A DNA stretch of 55,719 bases, from positions 1 to 55,719 of the forward strand of contig ASRH01000008.1 of assembly GCA_000565255.1 (NCBI GenBank), read 5' to 3'. The translations under genes and the position numbers were made by a program. Each line of letters begins with the position of its first letter. Within the stretch, counting starts at the first letter, position 1. Shown here in pieces: positions 37,184 to 47,000 of the stretch. Below the pieces are notes generated by a model that saw only the letters and a program-made list of their open reading frames with translations, had not been told where the DNA came from and made no database searches. Source of the DNA: Candidatus Aramenus sulfurataquae. GTDB lineage: Archaea; Thermoproteota; Thermoprotei_A; Sulfolobales; Sulfolobaceae.

Positions 37184-39457
37184 ATGAGCTATCTACCGCC
37201 TAGGGAACAAGCCAGGCTAGGTAAGAACTTCCTGTTAAAGGACTACTCCCTCGTCTACCCGGAGAGGCTGAAGTTTAAGGTAAAGCACTACTTCTTTGAT
37301 CTGTTCATCGACGTGGACAACGACCTGGTGGAGGGAAAGGCGACAATAGAAGTGGACGCTAGGGGAGAGGTAAGGCTAGACGCAATCCACTTCGAGGTCA
37401 GGTCAGTGAAGGTAGACGGAAAGGACGCAGATTACAAATACGACGGGAAAACGCTGTCGATGGAGCTAGAGGGCAGTCACAAGCTAGAGGTGGATTACGT
37501 GGCGAGGAAACCAAGGACTTTCAAATTCGTCCGCAAAGGCGAGGCGGTGGAGGCGTGCAACGTGGGAGAGGTCATGAGCGCCCCCCACTGGATACCCGTG
37601 GTTGACTACCCTGGAATGAAGGCGACATCAGAGAAGGTAATCAAGGTGAAGAAGCCTTTAGTTGCAGTATCAAACGGGAGGCTAGTGAGGAGGTGGGAGG
37701 ATGGGGAGTACAACTTCTTCCACTGGGTCATGGATAGGCCTCACTCGGCTTACTTAAACAGCGTGGCTGTGGGCAACTTCGCGGTGTACGAGGAAGGGGG
37801 AGACCCCACGTTGCAGTACTACTTACCTAGGGGCTACGAGAAGTTCCTGTGGAACTTCTCTAAGACGAGGGACATGATAGAGTTTTTCTCCTCCTACACC
37901 GGTGTGAGGTATCCTTACGAGAAGTACGCCCAAGTGGTGCTCTTCTCAATGAGGGGAGGGATGGAGTACATAACCTCAACCCACTTGACGTGGTACACGC
38001 TTCACGACGAGGTAGCTGAGATGGACTACTCTAGCGACGGGCTCCTGTCCCACGAGCTTGCCCACCAGTGGTTCGGTGACTTAGTGACCACGAAGGACTG
38101 GTCAAACATTTGGTTAAACGAGGGCTTCGCCACTTACTTCCAAGCGCTTTACTTCCTGCACTCGAGGGGTGAGGAGGAGTTCGTTTATGAGATGTACGGA
38201 AAGCTCAAGGACTACCTAGAGGAGTACAAGAAGTACTCGAGGCCCATAGTGGTTAGGTACTACAAGTGGGCTGAGGAGCTCTTCGATAGGCACACGTATC
38301 CAAAGGGAGCCCTTGTCCTCCACTCGCTGAGGAGTTACTTAGGGGACGAGACGTTCAGAAAGGGGATTAAAAACTACTTGGAGAAGTACAAGTTCTCCTC
38401 TGTAGACACGGAGGACTTCAAGAAGGTGATGGAGGAGGTAGCAGGGGAGGACTTAACGTGGTTCTTCGACCAGTACGTGTACTCTGCTGGCCATCCAGTG
38501 GTTAACTTGTACTACGATGGGAAAGAGGTGAGGCTTGAGCAGGCAGGGGACATCAAGTACGACTTAAAGCTGGAGGTGAAAGTAGTCAAGAAGGACGGCA
38601 CTGAGAAAGTCATTGAGGTGGAGGAAGGAGCGGAGGAGGAGGGAGAATACGCTTGCCTAGACCCCAAGTTCAAGTGGTTCAAGGTGGTCAACGACATGCA
38701 GGGCGAGGAGATGCTAATTAAGGAGACCAAGGATAAGGAATTGATGTGCAGAATACAAGCAGTGAACGGGCTGACCAGGTTCTCCAACCCTAGGTCAGTC
38801 TCAGCAATAGCGGAACTCCTCAACGACCCATTCTGGGGGGTAAAGTACGAGTCGGCTATGGCCTTGGGCAAGGTGGGGGGAGAGGACGCCTTAAAGTACT
38901 TGACTTCTACGTGGGTGGAGCCCTCGAAGGCTAGGAGGGGAGTGGCGAAGGCCTTGGGGGAGTTCAAGTACAACGAAAGGGCCGGGGAGTACCTAGTGCA
39001 GCTGTTAAGGAAGGAGAGGAGCTACTACGTCAAGGCAGACGCCTTGGTTTCCCTAGGTAAGGTAGGGGTCGCTAAGTTCAAGGAAGAGGTAGAGGCCCAC
39101 TTTGGAGAGCCCTCACACAACGACGTGATCTCCTCGGCTGTAATAGAGGCGTTGTCCTACTTCGGCGACGACGAATCCTTTAACTTCGTCTTGGAGAAGG
39201 GGGTGAAGAGCGAGGTAGAGAACGTGAGGGCCACCTCAGCTAGGGTGTTGTGGAGGTTCAAGGATCCGAGGGTAAGGGAGGTATTGACGGCTATGCTGAA
39301 GGACCCTAGCACTGCAGTGAGAATGTCTGTAGCGACCTCGCTAGGGGAACTCAAGGACAAGGGACTGCTCTCTCAAGTGGTTAACAACGAGGACGAAGAC
39401 CAAAGGGTTAGGGCTGCTGCGTTGAGGTTGTTGAGGTCCATTGAGGGAAGCCAGTAG
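37184..39457 (+). CDS. M1-family zinc aminopeptidase with C-terminal HEAT repeats
   Basis: The 757-residue enzyme has the exopeptidase signature GGMEY and the zinc site H290-E291-x2-H294 with E313 (HELAHQWFGD...WLNEGFATY). It removes N-terminal residues from peptides, completing protein breakdown downstream of the proteasome. The N-terminal beta saddle is present. The C-terminal 250 residues form about six HEAT-like helix pairs, as in FAMLGKVGGEDALKYL-like units and VSLGKVGVAKFKEE. A GTTTTTTACC box lies about 26 bases before the ATG. Confidence 0.93.
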   Translation: MSYLPPREQARLGKNFLLKDYSLVYPERLKFKVKHYFFDLFIDVDNDLVEGKATIEVDARGEVRLDAIHFEVRSVKVDGKDADYKYDGKTLSMELEGSHKLEVDYVARKPRTFKFVRKGEAVEACNVGEVMSAPHWIPVVDYPGMKATSEKVIKVKKPLVAVSNGRLVRRWEDGEYNFFHWVMDRPHSAYLNSVAVGNFAVYEEGGDPTLQYYLPRGYEKFLWNFSKTRDMIEFFSSYTGVRYPYEKYAQVVLFSMRGGMEYITSTHLTWYTLHDEVAEMDYSSDGLLSHELAHQWFGDLVTTKDWSNIWLNEGFATYFQALYFLHSRGEEEFVYEMYGKLKDYLEEYKKYSRPIVVRYYKWAEELFDRHTYPKGALVLHSLRSYLGDETFRKGIKNYLEKYKFSSVDTEDFKKVMEEVAGEDLTWFFDQYVYSAGHPVVNLYYDGKEVRLEQAGDIKYDLKLEVKVVKKDGTEKVIEVEEGAEEEGEYACLDPKFKWFKVVNDMQGEEMLIKETKDKELMCRIQAVNGLTRFSNPRSVSAIAELLNDPFWGVKYESAMALGKVGGEDALKYLTSTWVEPSKARRGVAKALGEFKYNERAGEYLVQLLRKERSYYVKADALVSLGKVGVAKFKEEVEAHFGEPSHNDVISSAVIEALSYFGDDESFNFVLEKGVKSEVENVRATSARVLWRFKDPRVREVLTAMLKDPSTAVRMSVATSLGELKDKGLLSQVVNNEDEDQRVRAAALRLLRSIEGSQ

Positions 39458-39493
39458 TCCTTTACTCCCAGCTTTTTAATCAGCGTCTCCTTT

Positions 39494-40618
39494 TCATCCC
39501 TTTCTCTCCCTTATAGCTCCGCTCACAGCGTAGAGCAAAGCTGAGGCAACCCCTAGGGAGGCAACGCTTCCCCAGAGCACAACTGGGGCAAAGAGGAAGG
39601 GGCCCATCATATACCCAGTGAACGCGGAGCCTGCGACCCTTCCCAGCGCGGTGACCATGCCGTATATACCTATTGACCTACCCCTTGTCTCCTTATGGGT
39701 GAGGGAAGAAGCTATGGCTTGCGAGAGCGGCGACACCACCATCTCGGCCAAGGTTATGAATACAACGTCAACTAAGGCGAGGAGGAAGGAGGTAACGAAG
39801 GCCACAGCGAAGTAGGAGGCAGAGTAGAGTAGCATGCCCAAGGATATCATCCTTTGCGTTAACCTCCTGCCCACAAGCTCTTGGAGGGCTACTATGAGGA
39901 CTCCGTTGGTCATAAAGAGGAGCCCCACTTGGAAGGTGCTCAGCTTGTCCACTAGGTTGTAAAAGGTCAGCAGCGGGAAACCGAGCTGTCCCATTACCAT
40001 GAACGTCATAAAGGTGGGGACCAAGAAGAAAGCGAAGTCCTTGTTTACGTGTAAAGATACCTCTATCCTCCCCTTATACTCCGGCAGGCTCAGGATTAAG
40101 GGTATGAATACCAGGGAAGCTAGGGAGGAGACTAGCAGGACTGCCCTAAACCCTAAGGTGGAAAAGACAAGGCCACCGATAACTGGCCCTACTGCCCACC
40201 CTGCGTTTATCCCTACCCTCACCCTGCTGAAAGCCCTAACTAACCTGCCAAAGCCAGTAGTGAGGTCGCCTATGATGGAGGTGTTTGCCACGTTATAGGC
40301 GGAGTTGAAGAACGTCTGCGCGAGCATGAGGGACACCACCGCCAAAGGGTAGTTCAGCAAGTAAGCCAGCAATAGAGAGAGGGAAGAGGACACCGTGGAC
40401 AACAGCATTGTTTTCACCCTACCAAGGAGGTCGGTGAAGTATCCTCCCAGGAGGTAGGCGACTAAGCTTACCGCTCCCTGGAGCAAGTAAAAGGCGGAGA
40501 CTGCGGAGAAGGGAAAGTGGTAAACGTCGTATAGGGCGAAGCCTATAAAGGGCCAAACTACGGACCCGCTCAGCGATCTGGCGCCGCCCACCAAGGCTAG
40601 CTTGTCTACTTCCTTCAT
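39494..40618 (-). CDS. Major facilitator superfamily transporter
   Basis: The 374-residue protein has about 12 helices and a clear A-motif, GGYFTDLLGRVKTML, after helix 2. A SLTHKETRGRSIGIYGMVTALGRVAG segment marks the second half. No substrate signature is visible. It is the downstream member of a tandem pair of MFS genes, 39 bases after the other on the same strand, so co-expression is likely. Confidence 0.85.
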   Translation of the reverse strand: MKEVDKLALVGGARSLSGSVVWPFIGFALYDVYHFPFSAVSAFYLLQGAVSLVAYLLGGYFTDLLGRVKTMLLSTVSSSLSLLLAYLLNYPLAVVSLMLAQTFFNSAYNVANTSIIGDLTTGFGRLVRAFSRVRVGINAGWAVGPVIGGLVFSTLGFRAVLLVSSLASLVFIPLILSLPEYKGRIEVSLHVNKDFAFFLVPTFMTFMVMGQLGFPLLTFYNLVDKLSTFQVGLLFMTNGVLIVALQELVGRRLTQRMISLGMLLYSASYFAVAFVTSFLLALVDVVFITLAEMVVSPLSQAIASSLTHKETRGRSIGIYGMVTALGRVAGSAFTGYMMGPFLFAPVVLWGSVASLGVASALLYAVSGAIRERKG

Positions 40619-40657
40619 TGGATAGGTCTGGGGTCGTCCAATAAAAAAGTTACCAGT

Positions 40658-41785
40658 TTACTTTTCACTTCCCCCTGAATTCCCCTTGACTACTAGCGTG
40701 ACCAAGGCTAAAGACGCTAGGGGGCCAAAGGCCAGGCTATCTATGGCAAATCCCTTTAACCCTAGGGAGATCACCTCGCCTACAAAGAGGGGTGCCACCA
40801 TTGAACCCGCTTGGGAGATGGCGTTGGCGAAGCCCATGGATGTGCCTGCATGCCTGCTCCCCATCACCTTTACCACTAAGGAGTCAGTTGGTGGCCTATA
40901 TATGAAGGAGAACACTCCCAGTAGGAAGGAAAGGGGGATAAGGAAGGAAGCCTCCTTGGCCAGGGGTAGCGCAAACACCAAGGCTACGAACGCTGCCAAA
41001 GTCACCTTTACCAGCTTAACGTCGTCCACAGTCCTAGATAAAAGGCCGGAGACCAAAGTAGAGGTAAACTGGCCCACGCCGTAGAGCAGGAAGAGGATCT
41101 CCGACAGCTTTACTGGCACCCCGTCGTAGAGTACTAGGAAGGGGAATAGCCACGAGGAGGTTCCCCACAGGCCCCACTGCTCCCCCGCCCTTATCAGGGA
41201 GACGTAAATTACCCTCCTGTCCAGTAGCACTTTCCTCAACTGCGTCGACTTAAGCGTGCTCACCTTGAGGGACAGGGAGAGGAGGCCTCCCAAAAAGAGC
41301 CCCAGGGAAAGGGTGACGTAGTAGAAGGTCCAGCTTGAGAGTATCTCCCCTGAGAGGGACGAGATCACCAAGGTAACCACTGGGGCCGCCGAATCCAGTA
41401 ACGCCAAGTAGAGGGTCAGCGATCCCCCAGAGGCAGACACAACCTTTACTGCTGACGGGTAAATCCCCGCAGTGAGTACCCCTTCCAGCAAGTAGATGGC
41501 GTAGAGCTCGTCCACGTTTTTTGCCAGGAAGACCAACGGCAGGAGGAGTCCAGAGAAGGTAGCTGAGATGAACATGGCTTTCCTAGGCCCCTCCTTGTCT
41601 ATCATTGCTCCCCACAGGACGGAGCTGGAAGTGTACCCCAAGTAGAAGAGGAACAACACCGCCCCTATCTCCACTGGGGTGAGGTGGAGGGAGACAGCAA
41701 AGACAACCGCCACCACTCCCCAGCCCAACCTCAACGCCAGTTGAAGGAAGGTAAGGAGCCAGCCCAGGGCGAAGGAGTACTTCAA
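40658..41785 (-). CDS. Major facilitator superfamily transporter
   Basis: The 375-residue protein has about 12 helices and the A-motif variant GAMIDKEGPRKAMFIS. HAGTSMGFANAISQAGSMVAP belongs to the second half. No substrate can be assigned. It precedes the other MFS gene by 39 bases on the same strand. The two are similar in size but not obviously recent duplicates by eye. Confidence 0.85.
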   Translation of the reverse strand: MKYSFALGWLLTFLQLALRLGWGVVAVVFAVSLHLTPVEIGAVLFLFYLGYTSSSVLWGAMIDKEGPRKAMFISATFSGLLLPLVFLAKNVDELYAIYLLEGVLTAGIYPSAVKVVSASGGSLTLYLALLDSAAPVVTLVISSLSGEILSSWTFYYVTLSLGLFLGGLLSLSLKVSTLKSTQLRKVLLDRRVIYVSLIRAGEQWGLWGTSSWLFPFLVLYDGVPVKLSEILFLLYGVGQFTSTLVSGLLSRTVDDVKLVKVTLAAFVALVFALPLAKEASFLIPLSFLLGVFSFIYRPPTDSLVVKVMGSRHAGTSMGFANAISQAGSMVAPLFVGEVISLGLKGFAIDSLAFGPLASLALVTLVVKGNSGGSEK

Positions 41786-41836
41786 GACTCTTTTCTCTCA
41801 AAATAAATAATAGGAGTGTTTTCAAATTTAACGGTA

Positions 41837-43525
41837 ATGAAAGAGTTAGCCTTCTTGTCAAACCAGATGACCTCTGCCTTGATATCCATGGACACCAACG
41901 TGGCGTGGTTCCCCGCCCCTAGACTCCTCTCCCATCTTCGCCTCTATCCTAGACGAGGAGCACAGAGGAGAGTTTAGGTAATACCAATGGGAAAGGTATT
42001 CTCCACCTCAAGGGAGTACCTAACCTACAACGTGCTTAGGACTACCGTCTATGCTGAGGGTGGGAAGGTAGCAGTCACCGACCTTTTGTCCATAGGCGAG
42101 CCAGCCATTATAAGGAAAGTTGAGGCGGAGATCCCTGACGATGAAGGTTTACCCGACCTTCAACCACGCCCTCCACCGCCCTGTCATCAAGTTCCACAAG
42201 GGCGCCATCCAATTCCTAAACCCCGTAGGGGACGACTGCGTGGGCTTCGTTTACGGCAAAGGGGAGAGGGAGGGAAACGAGGTGCTCCTGCCAAAAGGAA
42301 CGCACTTCCTCTACTTGGCCTACTTCAAGAACGCTAAGCACGGCCTCTTCAGCGAGAAGTCGGCAAAGCTGACGTGGAGGAGGCGTTCAACGCGACGGTA
42401 TCCTTCTGGAAGGGGAAGGAAAAAGCCGAGGGAAAGCTAGCTAAGGGGTCTTACACTGTGCTCTACGGCGTTCTTTACTCCCCCACTTCCGCCCCAGTTG
42501 CGTCCCCTACAACATCCCTGCCAGAAGTGGTGGGAGAGAAGAGGAACTGGGACTACCGCTTTGCTTGGATTAGGGACTCCTCGATAGTGGCCCAGGACTT
42601 AATAGAGGTAGGTGAGGTGGTAACGGGGAGGAGGATACTCAACTTCCTGTTGGGGCTGGTGAACTTCGCGAGTAAGCCTTTCCGCCACCCACTCTACACA
42701 GTAGACGGGGAGGACCCGCCGCCAGAGGTTGAGCTCAAGTGGCTCCCTGGGTACAAAGGCTCTGCGCCTGTGAGGGTGGGGAATAAGGCGTCGGAGCAAC
42801 TCCAGCTCGACGTTGAGGGCTTCTTCATGTCGGCCCTCTGGAAGTACTACGAGAAGACTGGGGATCTGGTGTTCCTCAAGGAGGTAGAGGAGAAGGTCAA
42901 GTACATAGCTAACTGGGTCTCGAGGAACTGGGGCCTCACTGACGCCAGCATATGGGAGGAGAGGGGAGTGTCTAGGCACTACACGCACTCAAAGGCCATG
43001 ATGTGGGTGGCCCTCAAGAGGGCGGGAGAAGTAATGAGGGAGCTTGGGGAGGAGGACTACTGGAAAGAGAGCAGGGAGAAGCTCAGGGAGTGGATCTTCA
43101 ACAACTGCGTCCACGAAGGTTACCTAACTAGGTATGCTGGTTCCACTGACGTTGACTCCGCCCTCCTTTCCCTACCGCTCTATGGCTTCTTGGACGTCAA
43201 GGACGATGTGTTCCTCAGAACGCTGAGGAAAATAGAGGAGAACCTAAAGGTAGGGCCTTTCGTGAAGAGGTACGCGAGCGATTTCATGGGAGAGGCTAAG
43301 CACCCGTTCCTCTTAACCACCTTGTGGCTGGCCGGGGTCTACGTCAGGCTAGGTAAGAAAGAGGAGGCCATGAAAGTAGTTGAGGAGTTGGACAAGCTTT
43401 CCCCACTTGGCTTAGTTGGAGATCACTTGGACGTGGAAGAGGGGGACTTCACTGGGAACTTCCCATAGGCCTTTGTTCACGCGGAGCTACTGGTGCTCTT
43501 GAAGGAGCTTGGGGTTAAGCTGTAA
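41837..43525 (+). pseudogene. Broken GH15 glucoamylase/trehalase gene
   Basis: Several frames together spell one GH15 protein. The N-terminus MKELAFLSNQMTSALISMD and TNVAWFPAPRL is in one frame, DSSPIFASILDEEHRGEF in a second, STSREYLTYNVLRTT in a third, then PTFNHALHRPVIKFHK, then a long open part (42374-43468) with the catalytic GEKRNWDYRFAWIRDSS. A TAG after GDFTGNFP replaces an expected codon, and the next codons (AFVHAELLVLLKELG) complete the family end. At least three frame changes and one stop make it non-functional. It would have cleaved alpha-glucosides such as starch or trehalose. Confidence 0.85.
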
Positions 43526-43670
43526 TTCGCAGACGCCTAGGTGAAGAGGTAGTCGGATATTGAGCAGGAGAGCTGTAGACCCGTGGACTACGGCGCCCAT
43601 CAATATGCTCGTTCTCAACTCTCCGAAAATACGCAAATAACATAAATAACATAGTTTCCAAAATAATATT

Positions 43671-44870
43671 ATGGTATACCCGTTTTCCTCGATAGAGGAC
43701 TTCAAGGTCGATCTAACCCAAGAACACGAGCTCCTCAGAGGAGTGATAAGAGAGTTCTCCGAGGAGGTTTTGGCTAAGCACGTGGAGAGGGGAGAAGCGG
43801 AGAGGGACGTGCCCAGAGAGGTCAAAGAGAAGGCTAAAGAGATTGGAGTTTACGGCCTCTACGTACCTCCTGAACTTGGTGGTCAAGGGGGAGATTACCT
43901 TTCCCTGCTCGTGGCGTCTGAGGAGATAAGCAGGGTGTGGCCATCATTTGGGACTTTTCTCCTCATAGACTGGATGTTTATGTACGCCGTAACCCGCTTC
44001 GCCAGCGAGGAGCTGAAGAAGGAGTTCGTACCTCCTGTCGCCAGTGGAGAAAAGGTTGCGGCGTTTGCGACTACCGAACCCTCAGCTGGCTCAGACGTAG
44101 CTGGGATCAAATCTACGGCGAAGAAATTGGGCGACGGGTACTTGCTTAACGGCAGGAAGATATTCATAACCAACGGAGACGTGGCTGACTTCTACTTGGT
44201 CACTGCCAGGACTTCGCCCCCCGAGCCCAACGCCAGGTGGAAGGGGATATCCATGTTCCTCGTGGAGAGAGACGACGTGAAGGTGGTGAGCAGGATAGAC
44301 ACTACTGGACTGAAGGCGTCCCACACTGGGGAGATAGAGCTCAGCGACGTAAAGGTACCAGCAGAGAGGTTAGTGGGCGAGGAGGGTAAGGGATTTATGT
44401 ATGCCGTGAGTTCCTTTGACTTCGCCAGAACAATAGTGGCGTCGCAGGCCATTGGGATAGGGCAGGGGGCGCTGGAGAGGATGCTGAGCTACTCGCTACA
44501 GAGGACGGCCTTTGAGAGGAAGCTGGCTGACTTCCAGCTAGTGCAGACCAAGATAGCCGAGTCCATAGCGGACTTGGAGACTGCTAGGTTAGCTACGTAC
44601 TGGGCTGGGACGCTCTTCAAGGAAGGGAAGGAGAAGGAGTTCGTCGTTGCCTCGTCCCTTGCAAAGTTCGTGTCCACTGAGGCAGCGGAGAGGATCGTGC
44701 TGAGGGCCATTGGAGTACACGGCGGTTATGGCGTAACTACCTCCACTGGGCTTGAAAGGATGCTGAGGGATCTGCAGATACTGAAGACCTACGAGGGGAC
44801 TAACGACATTCAGAGGGTGAGCTTAGCTAGGTTTACCTTGAACAAGTTCCTGGGCTACAAGACCACGTAA
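43671..44870 (+). CDS. Acyl-CoA dehydrogenase
   Basis: The 399-residue flavoenzyme has FATTEPSAGSDVAGIKSTA, the FAD/substrate segment, LSDVKVPAERLVGEEGKGF and the C-terminal YEGTNDIQRVSLAR, whose glutamate is the usual catalytic base. It makes trans-enoyl-CoA and passes electrons to ETF. Chain-length preference cannot be read. It stands alone between the broken GH15 gene and decayed sequence; a CATAAATAAC box lies about 25-30 bases upstream. Confidence 0.93.
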   Translation: MVYPFSSIEDFKVDLTQEHELLRGVIREFSEEVLAKHVERGEAERDVPREVKEKAKEIGVYGLYVPPELGGQGGDYLSLLVASEEISRVWPSFGTFLLIDWMFMYAVTRFASEELKKEFVPPVASGEKVAAFATTEPSAGSDVAGIKSTAKKLGDGYLLNGRKIFITNGDVADFYLVTARTSPPEPNARWKGISMFLVERDDVKVVSRIDTTGLKASHTGEIELSDVKVPAERLVGEEGKGFMYAVSSFDFARTIVASQAIGIGQGALERMLSYSLQRTAFERKLADFQLVQTKIAESIADLETARLATYWAGTLFKEGKEKEFVVASSLAKFVSTEAAERIVLRAIGVHGGYGVTTSTGLERMLRDLQILKTYEGTNDIQRVSLARFTLNKFLGYKTT

Positions 44871-45412
44871 ACGACCTAGCCCTCTCCAACTTCTAGCGTT
44901 CGCCCTTTGGCTTCACAAAGGTTAAGTTGACCTTATGGAGAGGGGGTCCACGAATTTAACTAGGTTGCCTTTGAAGGCTCTCACTCCCAGGAGGTCTCGT
45001 GGGGACAAACTGATGGTGGCACAGTTGTGGAGCTGAAGTGCTAAATCTTTAAGCACAGGATCGCCGTGAACGAGAAAGGAGAGATGAAGTTCAACCTTAA
45101 GGACCTCTAGAAGGGAAAGTTCTATGGTAGAAGTAGACGGCGAAAAGTAGGCTTTAAGGGTGACTGAAGACAACAAGATCTCTAGTTCTAGAGTAGGAAA
45201 AAGCCAGAGATAACGGAGATAACATGGCGTGAAGGCAAAAGAGCCAAGGGCAGTACATGGCAAAATAATACCAACGTGAGCCTACAGGAAAATGAAAAAC
45301 GCGAAGTTCTTCGTTCACCGAAACGGTAACGTGAAGGAGGAGAGAGTAGAAACGGCGTTATCCCATAAATGGGAGGAGGAATGTCTCCTTAGAAAGCTTT
45401 AGAGCATCGCGC
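44871..45412 (+). pseudogene. Decayed coding sequence, product unknown
   Basis: No intact gene is present in these 542 bases, but parts of the plus strand read like protein interrupted by stops. One stretch near 45051-45110 gives KHRIAVNEKGEMKFNLKDL then TAG, and MVEVDGEK then TAG follows in another frame. It looks like an old gene relic; I could not place the family. Confidence 0.4.
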
Positions 45413-45670
45413 CTAGGTACTGTTACCCCTGCAGGCAGAGCTCAAGGCGTTCAGCACTTCTTCCTCCCTCCCTTTTCCCTTCCCTGCAATGTAGTTTACC
45501 ACGTCCTCCACTAGCTCCTTGAGCTCTTCCCTGTCCTCAGAGCAGAACCTCTCCCTCATCTGGGGGTCAGTCCTAAACCTCTCCTCGATGAACTCGCTTA
45601 TTTTCTCCTGCTCTAGACACTCCCTTATGAAGTTCCTCATTAGGGCATACCTATAAAATGGGGTCTCCAT
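45413..45670 (-). CDS. Small hypothetical protein, helical and charged
   Basis: The 85-residue protein is acidic and helical (EDREELKELVEDVVNYIAGKG and similar), with three cysteines and no domain I recognise. A CTTAAAAAAG box lies about 26 bases before the ATG on the minus strand, compatible with a leaderless gene. It is divergent from the DmsBC-like fusion, 64 bases apart. It could be an accessory or assembly factor for that protein, a guess from position only. Confidence 0.5.
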   Translation of the reverse strand: METPFYRYALMRNFIRECLEQEKISEFIEERFRTDPQMRERFCSEDREELKELVEDVVNYIAGKGKGREEEVLNALSSACRGNST

Positions 45671-45734
45671 GTGTTTTAATTGTTGTATCTCTTTTTTAAG
45701 TCGATGTTATAAAGTTTTAATTCGAAATTTACAT

Positions 45735-46937
45735 ATGGAAAGAAAATTAGGCTTCATATTTGACCACAACAAGTGCATCCTGTGTAACGCCTGCGTTAAC
45801 GCTTGCAACAGGGCTTACGGCAACTTAAACTGGAGGACGCTCGTTGTCTTTCCCATGGAAGACGTGAAAACGGCTCTATCCATCTCGTGCAACCACTGCG
45901 ACTCGCCTAAGTGCATGGAAGTGTGCCCCGCAAACGCCATAGAGATGGGGGAGATGGGCGTGGTGAGGATCAGACAGGAGGCGTGCATCGGCTGCGGCTT
46001 CTGTACGTGGGCCTGTCCCTACGAGGCGCTCAAGCTCAACGACAAGGGAGTGATGACCAAGTGTCATTTCTGCTACGACGTGCTAATTGGAGGTAAGGGG
46101 ATTCCGTACTGCGTTGATGCCTGCCCTACCGGTGCCCTCGCCTTTGGCTGGGTGGAGAAGGGAGAGACAGACGTGGACTACCTACCCCCATACGAGATAA
46201 CTAGACCCAGGATAGTCGTGAAGCCCCCTGAGAAGGGGAAGGTCAAGGCTAAAATCCTCCACCAAAAGAAGGAGGAGAATTACTTGGGGCTCTTGGCCTT
46301 CACTCTGGGTAGCGAGTTCACCCTAGGCTACGCCTTGCTCAAGCTACCCTACTGGGCGCTCGTAGGCTTCCTCCTACCCCTCTTGACCCTCCTCATTTCA
46401 GTGGGCCACGCTAAGAGGGCTAATAAGTTCTACAGGGTGGTGCTCAACTTGAGGACGTCGTGGCTGAGCCGGGAAGTCCTCTTCTCCTCTCTGTCCCTCC
46501 CTTTCTTCCTCCTATCCCTGTTGTACCCAGTCCTCTACTACCCAGCAGTGGCGTTTCTGGCGTTGGGGGTAGCTTCGAGCGTGATGATATACATGCTCAA
46601 GAGTAGGCCATCGTGGTACAACGTTGACACCCCGGTCTCCTTCATAGGCACTGCCTTCAGTACCACCCTTCCCATCGCCTACCTGCTAGGTAGGGAACCC
46701 CTCCTCCTGCCCGTTCTGTCTTTGGTCCTAGCGGTGGAGGTGCTCTCCTCCTACTTAGCTAAGAAGCCGTTCAAGGCTAGGCTATCCCTTAACGTCGCTT
46801 CGATTATACTCTCGTTTATTTCGTTAATATTACCAGAATTAATTATTGCAGTTGAAATTTTAAATATCGTTTCAGAATTTTCAAATAGAGTAGGTTTCTA
46901 CAATAAAGTTTTATATTATGGCCTCCCTAAAGTTTAA
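45735..46937 (+). CDS. DmsB-DmsC fusion: ferredoxin domain joined to a membrane anchor
   Basis: The 400-residue protein has two parts. Residues 1-140 hold four [4Fe-4S] sites: C14/17/20/24, C52/55/60/64, C84/87/90/94 and C110/113/126/130. Residues 175-400 hold about seven to eight membrane helices with the DmsC-like loop GHAKRANKFYRVVLNLRTSW. In DMSO reductases these are separate subunits passing electrons between quinone and the molybdenum subunit, but no DmsA lies here. The four-subunit oxoacid oxidoreductase follows. The ATG at 45735 with GTTATAAAG 26 bases upstream is the leaderless start. Confidence 0.85.
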   Translation: MERKLGFIFDHNKCILCNACVNACNRAYGNLNWRTLVVFPMEDVKTALSISCNHCDSPKCMEVCPANAIEMGEMGVVRIRQEACIGCGFCTWACPYEALKLNDKGVMTKCHFCYDVLIGGKGIPYCVDACPTGALAFGWVEKGETDVDYLPPYEITRPRIVVKPPEKGKVKAKILHQKKEENYLGLLAFTLGSEFTLGYALLKLPYWALVGFLLPLLTLLISVGHAKRANKFYRVVLNLRTSWLSREVLFSSLSLPFFLLSLLYPVLYYPAVAFLALGVASSVMIYMLKSRPSWYNVDTPVSFIGTAFSTTLPIAYLLGREPLLLPVLSLVLAVEVLSSYLAKKPFKARLSLNVASIILSFISLILPELIIAVEILNIVSEFSNRVGFYNKVLYYGLPKV

Positions 46938-47000
46938 ACATTTTTTGTAAATACCCTTTTTAATGATGAAGACTATACATTACGTAAAGGTGAACAGTTA

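Noticed and set aside
45735-46937. Complete DMSO reductase locus
   Set aside because: No molybdopterin catalytic subunit or TorD-like gene lies nearby; only the ferredoxin-anchor fusion is present.
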